Assembly (NCBI GenBank): GCA_015852425.1
Contig: JAAAIG010001017.1
Span: forward strand, 1 to 12,157
Source: Gryganskiella cystojenkinii
Lineage: Eukaryota > Mortierellomycota > Mortierellomycetes > Mortierellales > Mortierellaceae
DNA length: 12,157 nt
Direction: 5' to 3'
Shown here: positions 1 to 6,461 of the stretch, one piece after another
Layout: each line of letters starts with the position of its first letter
Position numbering within the stretch: position 1 is the stretch's first letter
Program-made: the position numbers and the translations under genes
Notes under the pieces: model-generated
Told to the model about the DNA's origin: nothing
The model's database searches: none
Seen by the model: the letters and a program-made list of their open reading frames with translations, nothing else

Positions 1-124
1 GGCGAAGGTGCTTTGAGTCGGCATCGAGGAGAGTGGGCGGGGTGAGCTGTGGTCCGACTGGGAGTGCGATTGATAATAGTCGTTGGGCGATATAGTCGCC
101 TACCGCCAGAAGAGGGACTGCCAT
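1..124 (-). CDS. 5' end of an unrecognised protein gene, cut by the left edge
   Basis: Reading leftwards from an ATG at 124-122, the frame stays open for 41 codons to the window edge. The ATG context is strong (GAGCCATGGC). The peptide begins MAVPLLAVGDYIAQRL and continues through a Pro/Leu-rich stretch. Its composition is protein-like, with small and hydrophobic residues in a regular pattern. The GDYIAQRL segment faintly recalls the first helix of thiamine-diphosphate decarboxylases, but the residues after it do not continue that pattern, so no function is assigned. A second minus-strand frame is also open, from an ATG at 278-276 to the edge. It is rich in Arg, His, Ser and Pro and looks less like a protein. 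The gene would be divergent from the SRAP gene at 508 and share its promoter. Only sequence to the left can settle this. Confidence 0.4.
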   Translation of the reverse strand, partial: MAVPLLAVGDYIAQRLLSIALPVGPQLTPPTLLDADSKHLR

Positions 125-507
125 TGGCTCGAATCACGTCTGGTTGAAAGGTGGAGGGATGTTTTCGCCATTGCTTCATGAACTCACGGTGTTGGGAAGG
201 TCTTGTCGTAGTGATATGAGACGCGTGTTGGGGTCGATGGTGAGTACATCGCTCAATGTTTAAAACAAGGGGACGCATAATTCGGAACATCTGATGAAAA
301 AGACAGTCACGTCACTGACCGAGCCTCCCACTGACCGAGCAAGCCATTGGACAAAACCAGCCTTGCTTCATTTTCAATCACATCCCACACAACACACCCA
401 TTATTAACACATTACCAGCCTAGATTCTCTTCTCTTCTCTCCTTGACCCTCCTCCTCTTCCACAATCCATACAAACAACAGACAAACGTCCTATCGACTG
501 ACCGAAC
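125..507. promoter_or_regulatory. Divergent promoter region and 5' leader of the SRAP gene
   Basis: This is the gap between the probable minus-strand start at 124 and the SRAP start codon at 508. It holds an ACGCGT hexamer at 221-226, the core of the MluI cell-cycle box bound by MBF-type factors in yeasts. It also holds an inverted CCAAT box (ATTGG) at 346-350 and a pyrimidine-rich, AT-biased leader from about 360 to 480. The 11-mer ACTGACCGAGC occurs at 314-324 and 330-340, and a one-base variant ends at 507, directly against the ATG. No convincing TATA box is visible. The role of each site is inference; the sequences themselves are seen directly. Confidence 0.5.
314..340 (+). repeat. Paired direct repeat ACTGACCGAGC
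   Basis: Two exact 11-base copies (314-324 and 330-340) start 16 bases apart. The preceding C is also shared, which makes a 12-base match. A third copy with one difference (ACTGACCGAAC) lies at 497-507. They may be factor-binding sites, or elements in the transcript leader. Confidence 0.6.
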
Positions 508-3002
508 ATGTGTGGGAGAACGGCCCAAGGATTGGTAAAACTAAAGATTCGGCGCTCCAGTCCTATCTGTTGATTCTCCACTGTCCCTCGCGTGAGAATG
601 CATTCAAAGCAGCTGACCTTGTTGACAGTACTCGCTCCTACTCTCCAACCTTTATTTTCATCTTGAATAGGAGCCTGCACAGATTCGCGAAGAACTCAAT
701 AGAACCCTACCCAGAAGACCCGAAGAATCCTGGGTGGACGAAGACAGATACCGGACTTCGTACGTTCGTTCTTTATGCTCTCATATTTTTGGTGGCGAGC
801 ATCGTTCACCGAAGACTGACTGCCACTGATTTGCCACTATCAACTAAACTGCTCGACTTTTATTCGTTTCCTGTCTATCTTTTCTCACGTTATAGATATA
901 ATGTTGCACCCACAAGATATCAACCTGTTGTTCGACAAGACGCTAATAGTAACCACTATGTCGTCCACATGATGGTCAGTGGTCATCCTTTGTGAATCCT
1001 CCAAACCCAAACACGTTTTCACATTTTGTCAAGAGTCAACAGAGATAGTCTAACAAAAGTATTTTTCGCTGGGGGGTTTTTTTTTCCTTTTTTGTAGAGA
1101 TGGGGCCTGATTCCTCGGCACACCAAGACCATGCCAGACTACAGCTCAGTCTTGAAATCCATCAATGCCAGGGACGACTCTCTGTTTGTTGGACCCACAG
1201 GCAAACCCATGTTCTCTCACTCCAAGAACCACAAACGCTGCATCGTCCTTGCTGAGGGGTAATATAAAAACTAGCAGGGGTATTTCTTTTGACTTTTCCC
1301 CCCCCCCCCCCTCCGCCCATGCCTCCAAGTTCACAAATATCTAACCTTTGTTATCCGCTTTCACTTTATTTGCAGATTCTACGAATGGAGGAGGCGAGGC
1401 AAGGAACGTGTCCCCTTCTACACCCGTCGCAAGGATGGCTGTCTGATGTTGATGGCCGGTATTTACGACGTGGCCCAGATCCAGGGTCAATCCGAACCTC
1501 TTTACACCTACGCGACCATCACCACCAACGCCTCCAAACAACTCGAATGGCTCCATGATCGCATGCCGGTCTTGATCTCGAACTATGAACCGGAAAAGAT
1601 TAAGGCCTGGCTGGACCCAAAACTGCAATGGAATGCTGCTCTGGAGGCCATGTTAAAGCCCTGCGACGAGTACCTCGAAGCTGTTCTGGAGGATGGTCAG
1701 AGCCAGGATGGGGGGACCTCAAAACCCGTTTATGCGTTGGAGACTTATCAGGTCGATGAAAAGGTAAACAACGTCCGGAACGATTCTCCGAGTTTTGCAA
1801 CACCCTGGAATGCGAGCACGAACAAGAAGACGTTGAACCGCTTCTTTATGCCTGGCACCGCTACCAGTCAAGAAAGCAAAGAGACCCAGGATAATACCGC
1901 TAAGAGCAGTGATAATATTAAGGACCTCAAAACGGAGGACGCCGCTCCGGAGGCTATCGCCAGTGCAGCAACAACAACGGCACCAACACAACCGGGGCTT
2001 GCAATCCACCCTGACATAAACCGGAAATCCCCAAGGCGACTCATTAAGATGGATAGTGATGACGAGGAAGGTGATGAAGCCGTCGACGCTCAAGATGCAC
2101 AAGAGGAAGAATGCCAGACCGTGTTGGAGCAGCCGCACCAACAAGTCATGGACGAAAAGCAGCAAAGAGAACAGGAAATAGTCTCGGTCTCGGCAGATGA
2201 TGACCAACGAGATGCTGGCTTTGATGAACAAGAGCAGCAGATGGACGAGGAAGAAGAAGATGAGGATTTAAAGCGGGCGCTGGAGGCTTCCAGACAGGAA
2301 CACGAAATGAATACTTCGTTCCGTGAAGAGTCACCACCTCTGTTCTTGGCTGTCCCCGATGAACAAGTACCCATTCGAGCCGAATCTGCTGCCAATTCGG
2401 CCACGTCGACATCGGGATCTAAATCCTCAAAGTCGTCACCTTCCCAGGGTCGGAGCCCTCTTCGTGTAGATGCTCATGGCTCTGTCGACCTGTTACAGAA
2501 GCGGAAACTGGAACTCCAAAAGGAGGAAGAAGATATGAAACGAGTCTTGGAATTGTCTCGTCTTGAGGCGATTGCAGATGGGCATGACGATCCTTCACTC
2601 TCTGAACCTTCAACGTCGTCATCGCCACAACAATCTCAGAGCGAATCTGCCGAGGAACAACAACGACGTCGAGAACAGGAAGAACTTAACATGGCGATTG
2701 CAGCATCTTTACAAGGGTCTCAAGAAGGAGGCGGATCGGAGTCGGTACAGGTATCATCATCGCGGACCAAAAACAGCTCCGAAACGTCACCGTTTTTGTC
2801 ACAGGGTTCTTCTAGCTCGTCTTCGTCCTCGACTGCATCATCTACATTTCCGACCTCACCGGGACCCAAGAAATCAATTCCCGGATCCCCTGTCGCATCA
2901 CCGAAGAAACGAAGCTCAAGTGCAGTCTCGTCTCCGGTTTCGAAAAAGGGTAAACCCAATCAAGCCAGTATTACTAGTTTCTTTCAGCAGAAATCACCAT
3001 GA
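508..3002 (+). CDS. SRAP-domain abasic-site DNA-crosslinking protein (HMCES/YedK family) with a UIM/PIP tail
   Basis: The best model joins 508-534, 671-759, 896-974, 1098-1258 and 1376-3002, giving 660 codons plus stop with every junction in frame. SRAP proteins use Cys2, exposed after Met removal, to form a thiazolidine crosslink with abasic sites in single-stranded DNA and so shield replication forks. The family residues are present: MCGR with Cys2, YNVAPT at 40-45, RWGLIP at 66-71, Asn88 in INARD, Glu122 in GFYEW and His179 in HDRMP. The domain ends near residue 257, after VNNVRND. The remaining 400 or so residues are acidic and Ser/Gln-rich. They contain a PIP-like KKTLNRFF (269-276), UIM-like helices (413-427, 502-516, 552-566), a SUMO-interaction-like IVSV before acids (387-390), Lys/Arg clusters that may act as nuclear signals (628-631, 641-645), and a consensus PIP box QASITSFF (648-655). 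Acceptor 670 was chosen over 682 because it restores EPAQIREEL, the usual start of this family. The domain is near certain; tail functions are predictions. Confidence 0.93.
535..670 (+). other. Intron 1 of the SRAP gene
   Basis: Donor GTAAAA follows codon 9, and acceptor AATAG ends at 670, giving a phase 0 intron of 136 bases. A CTGAC branch-like site lies at 613-617. An alternative acceptor at 682 (CAC AG) would remove four residues (EPAQ) that fit the family alignment, so 670 is preferred. Confidence 0.75.
760..895 (+). other. Intron 2 of the SRAP gene
   Basis: Donor GTACGT and acceptor TATAG give a phase 2 intron of 136 bases. The split codon joins TC and A to encode Ser39, restoring RTSYNVAPT, a conserved SRAP segment. 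Confidence 0.9.
975..1097 (+). other. Intron 3 of the SRAP gene
   Basis: Donor GTCAGT and acceptor TTGTAG give a phase 0 intron of 123 bases, with a CTAAC branch site at 1050-1054. Splicing joins HMM to RWGLIP, the conserved strand of the SRAP fold. The intron ends in a G-run followed by a long T-rich tract. Confidence 0.92.
1259..1375 (+). other. Intron 4 of the SRAP gene, containing a 14-base poly(C) run
   Basis: Donor GTAATA and acceptor TTGCAG give a phase 2 intron of 117 bases, with a CTAAC branch site at 1341-1345. Splicing rebuilds the Gly codon of the catalytic GFYEW motif. Between donor and branch site lies an uninterrupted run of 14 C at 1298-1311. Confidence 0.92.
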
Positions 3003-3188
3003 TCTGAGGAATATAGAGGAAAACTCTCGATTTTGTATATACCGCAAAACAATTTGATCCGCACTTGAAATCCGTTGTTGTCAATTGCATAACGAAAGAA
3101 AGCTTGATAATGGCTTTTGGCTCTATGAACTAGAACAAAGAGTCTTGCAAAAGAGGCATGATAAAGTTTTGAGCAAAATCTATGCTAT
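3003..3188. other. Convergent 3' intergenic spacer
   Basis: Only 186 bases separate the stop codons of the SRAP gene and the convergent minus-strand gene. No canonical AATAAA was found on either strand. The transcripts probably overlap or use degenerate polyadenylation signals. Confidence 0.6.
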
Positions 3189-5543
3189 CTATCGCTCATA
3201 GTCTTCCGGCCAATCCTCTGATGCAATCCAGTCTGATGATGGTGGCATGTCAGTTGCACCAAAAAGAACGTGGCTCACAATCCCCCTTGGAGACCTGCAT
3301 GAGGGCAAACTGATCCCGTTCAGGCTGCAAATCGGTGCCAGGACTGAGGTATCCTCGGCGTCCGAATCCACGATGGGCGAGTAAGGTTCTTGCAATTCCG
3401 CAAATGGTCTCAGAATTTCGCCTGCATTTGTGGTCATCAGTGCAGAGGATTGCGGCGAGGATATGGTCGTAGCGACAAACTCGTCGTTATCAGTCGGCTC
3501 ATCGTCGTCTTCTTGCCTCTCCGTTGTGTGATCCTTCTGACTGTCCTTGACCACAGGGTTGTTCATTCTGTGTAGTGCTGCCAGCTGGTTCGGTGGCCAC
3601 TCCGGGGATGATGAATACACGGACGAAAACTGTGACAGGGCAAGGTAGTCGACGGCAGACGAAGATGATGATAAAGCTAAGACTACTGATGATGCAGCCC
3701 TGGTCATGAAGGGCATGGGAGTCGAAGATTCTCTTGTAGTCAAAAATGGGTCCATATCGATGGAGACAGGGATTACATCTAAGCTGTCGCTGTGACGCAA
3801 AAATGACTCGGAGGTTGCTTTCACCACTTTGTCGTGATGAGCGATGTTAGGTTCCTGGACTGGTGTCACGACATCGTGTTGAATTTGGACGGTAGCGTGA
3901 GCGTGATGATCCAACAGGGCTTCCTTGTCAGAGGGCGAAGGTGACGACGGCAGTTCTTCGAACAACACGATCTCTTCTTCCTGGTTGTCGTCAGCGGGAA
4001 ACTCAGTCTCAATCTCGATGGATGGTTCTGTTTGGGCCGTCTTTGCTGGCTCCTTGCAGCTAGTAGGAGCAGTTGCAGAGTAGAACAACTCCTGTGCGAT
4101 CTCTTTCATAACAGACTGGCTATTTGGTGGTTTCGAAACGAAATCTATAGTCAAAGGTTGTGACGATTGTAACTGCGATCGAGGCTGTTCTTCTTGGATC
4201 AGCTGCGCATGCAGTCCCGAAGTCTTGTCGATGGGTTCAGATTTGATTTTGACTTTTGGCGATGGAATTTGTGTCTGTATTAGCTGATAATCCCGTTCTG
4301 AAGCTCGTGGGTACCTAAGACGTGCAGATCGGTGTGCCTCACTGATGACGAGATGACGGATCTACTTTGAGTAATACCAAGAATGATTACTGTAAATGAT
4401 TCAACCATACCGGATCTTGCGAAAAGATGTGCATCTTTTGTTAAACACATCTTACTGGGATCTGGAGAGGCTCATCCTCGTCATCGGAACCGGCATCTTT
4501 CTCTCCGTCCTGTAGCTTCATATCCGAGTGGTATTCTTCAGACAAATCATGGCGGTCTGTCAGAGCTGTACCCGCTCGACTGTTCAGGGGGGTCTCGTCT
4601 CGAAGGTTGTACTCATACACGGATTCCAGGTCGATCGACACATTCGAGTCGCTGGAGAGGTCCTCATCCGTGTTATACGCAAGGCGGTGAAGAAGAGGAC
4701 GACGCTCACTCGTTGCTTCTGCTGTAGATTGCTGATTAGGTCTCTTCTGATTGAGAATCGGCGACACCTTTCCTCGACAGCGCTTTTTCTCTCGCTCGAT
4801 ATTGTTCGCATCCGAGTCTTGATCGGTGGATCTTTCACGTTCTCTCTTTGGGGTGGTCACTCTCGCAGTAGTCGATTTTGTTGCGGTTGGACGACTGAGC
4901 TCCGGGAATTGTCGAAGTTGAAAGATTTCGCCCTTCCAGTCAAAGGATGAGCTCTTGAGTATGTTCAAACATGTGAGTCTTGCAGTGTCATACTCAGGAG
5001 TACCAAACGAGACTAGAAGCGATGGTGTTAGGAAACAAGCTTTTTTTTGCCACCAAATTAAAGACGTCAGTGACAGTGAGAACATCTTACGTTGACTGGC
5101 AATCTTCCGCTCAAGAGCTTCTCTGTCCTCGGACTCTGTATCGGTCAATGCTGTTGTTGTGGAGTGCGTGCTCCTCTGTTGGTTGGCACTATCGTGTTGA
5201 CGTCCATGGCTGTAAGGATGAAACCCGATATGTCTTTGACGGCAACCCTTTACATGAGCAGGGGTCTGATATTGATGACTATAGTAGCTTTCATGGCTCA
5301 TTCTGGTTGAGTATTCTGGGTCTAGTTGAAAGAGAGAGGCTACTGGGTTTTGATTGCATAGTTGCCTGCGTTGTCGGTCAAAGAACTGTTTCTGTTTGAC
5401 TTTCTGCTCCGAGACCTGACCCTTGGCCCTATCGTACAGTAGAAAGGAAGAGTGCGTGAATTGTGCGAGCTCTTGTTGTTAATGTATGTTACGAATCGAC
5501 AACGTGGGTATGATCGTCACCTTCGCCCTCCTGTCCAGTTCAT
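3189..5543 (-). CDS. Putative meiotic-recombination protein with an MNWTGG N-terminus (REDIC1/C12orf40-like)
   Basis: The model on the minus strand is exon 1 5543-5521, exon 2 5428-5091, exon 3 5012-4456 and exon 4 from about 4283 (or 4274) to 3189, giving about 670 aa. The first three exons sum to 306 whole codons. Splicing the 23-base first exon gives MNWTGGRRAKGQ, then KQKQFFDRQRR. From memory, vertebrate REDIC1 (C12orf40), a class I crossover factor, starts with a very similar MNW-GG...RKQKEYFE...R block, and ascomycete proteins share WTGG. The rest looks disordered: acidic Ser-rich patches, basic clusters at about 175-181 and 195-202 that may be nuclear signals, a SUMO-interaction-like EEEIVLFEE near 3986-4012, and a conserved-looking acidic C-terminus ending DWPEDYER. 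The junction of exons 3 and 4 is not certain: donor 4455 (GTAAGA) is strong and phase 0, but only modest acceptors fit the frame. The family link is a hypothesis; the presence of a gene is well supported. Confidence 0.7.
5013..5090 (-). other. Frame-preserving intron of the MNWTGG protein gene
   Basis: On the minus strand a donor GTAAGA starts at 5090 and an acceptor CTTCTAG ends at 5013, with CTAAC 15 bases before the acceptor's end. The length is 78 bases, a multiple of three, with no stop in the reading frame. Retention would therefore insert 26 residues (Trp/Lys-rich, then hydrophobic) without breaking the protein. Confidence 0.8.
5429..5520 (-). other. First intron of the MNWTGG protein gene
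   Basis: On the minus strand the donor GTGACG starts at 5520 and the acceptor GATAG ends at 5429, giving 92 bases with an ATTAAC branch-like site. The donor is weak, but the phase 2 junction rebuilds Arg8 and links MNWTGGR to a frame that stays open into the main body. Confidence 0.7.
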
Positions 5544-6116
5544 GGCTCTGAGAGTGGTGTCTTTATGAGTTGAGTATTTGCGCGCTGGATCAGTGAGTGA
5601 GAAGAAAGGCGAGTTACAAAAAAAAAAGAGTGGAAAAAGGATGGGATGATGGCAAATTGATCAGCCAAAGCCAAAATTCGTGACTGCACGCTGGCAAGGC
5701 AAAACGGTATCTACTTTTGTTGTGTGTCTTCCAAAATACACAGAACCATTGATGCCCACGCCAGAACCAGATTGCATCCCGTCCCACCAGAGCATCTCCA
5801 ATTAGGATCAAGTTTTATTGTTGTTGTTCATATGCGAGTGTCCTTGGCTGTCCGTCTCTCCAAGGTCTACCTCCAATGGACTTTCAAAGTCGACCATCGG
5901 ATTCGTCTGTAGGCTGACGCGGTTAGCGCATGTCCGTTTTTCGGTCAGAAACTCGAGTCCATGGACCTGACGTCCCCAAAAGAATCCAACATAGACAGCC
6001 TGTTGAACTGCTATTAAACGATATTAGATGAACCCTAGATCATGCATTGAAGCTGATCGGGATGGGTGATGAAGAACTGAAGGAGCCTCAGATCTTGCAG
6101 CGTTCAATTTTTAATG

Positions 6117-6146
6117 AAAGAGTGAGAACGTCGCACTCTTTTTTCT
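6117..6146 (+). repeat. Perfect inverted repeat followed by a T-run
   Basis: AAAGAGTG (6117-6124) pairs with CACTCTTT (6134-6141) around a nine-base loop, and Ts follow. The shape resembles a hairpin terminator or a small-RNA 3' end, but no gene ends here, so function is unknown. Confidence 0.4.
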
Positions 6147-6373
6147 AGACCGTGGTCCAGGCTTGACGAATAAAGTCGGTGTTATTCACGCAACGATGGC
6201 TCTGACTGGATCAGATCCTTAAAACTTGACAATGATAAGGGGTTCGTTCCCTCACAAGGGTCATCCTTGACCACCCAGCTCTGATCCCTCCCCCCTGAGA
6301 AAAAACAAAAACAATGCGATTCAAAGCCTAATTGCGCTCTTTTCTTTCTCCTTTTTCAATTTTCCGAACAGTT

Positions 6374-6425
6374 ACACGTCTTTTACACGTCCTTTCCTCT
6401 GTTTTCTCCGAACTCTAAACACGTC
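6374..6425 (+). promoter_or_regulatory. Three ACACGTC motifs upstream of the F-box gene
   Basis: The heptamer ACACGTC occurs at 6374-6380, 6385-6391 and 6419-6425. Start-to-start spacings are 11 and 34 bases, about one and three helical turns. CACGT cores are typical of bZIP and bHLH sites, so these may be binding sites; this is inference. Confidence 0.4.
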
Positions 6426-6461
6426 CTCCATTCCTCCCATTGGTCTTGATTCCTGTCCATC

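Larger units (their letters stand above)
5544..6461. promoter_or_regulatory. Divergent intergenic region of 918 bases
   Basis: It lies between the start of the minus-strand MNWTGG gene and the F-box gene. I see no convincing coding sequence, tRNA or transposon. Visible items are an A-run near 5619-5628, a perfect 8-base inverted repeat with a following T-run near 6117-6146, and a pyrimidine-rich stretch from about 6337 to 6440 with three ACACGTC motifs. An inverted CCAAT (ATTGG) lies at 6439-6443, so close to the ATG that it may be in the transcript leader. The last 130 bases are probably the core promoter and 5' leader of the F-box gene. Confidence 0.5.

Noticed and set aside
683..759. Alternative start of SRAP exon 2 after the CAG at 680-682.
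   Set aside because: It keeps frame but deletes EPAQ, which aligns with the usual segment after MCGR...L in fungal SRAP proteins; the TAG acceptor at 668-670 is preferred.
2090..2412. Minus-strand frames of 88-104 codons inside the SRAP tail, and many similar frames opposite the other genes.
   Set aside because: They are antisense shadows of repetitive acidic and Ser/Gln-rich coding sequence.
5614..5912. Small open frames on both strands between the divergent genes.
   Set aside because: They are short, overlap each other, show no domain and no supporting splice or Kozak context.
6240..6275. GGTTCGTTCCC, similar to the B box of a tRNA gene.
   Set aside because: The usual invariant A is replaced and no cloverleaf or A box lies at the right distance upstream.
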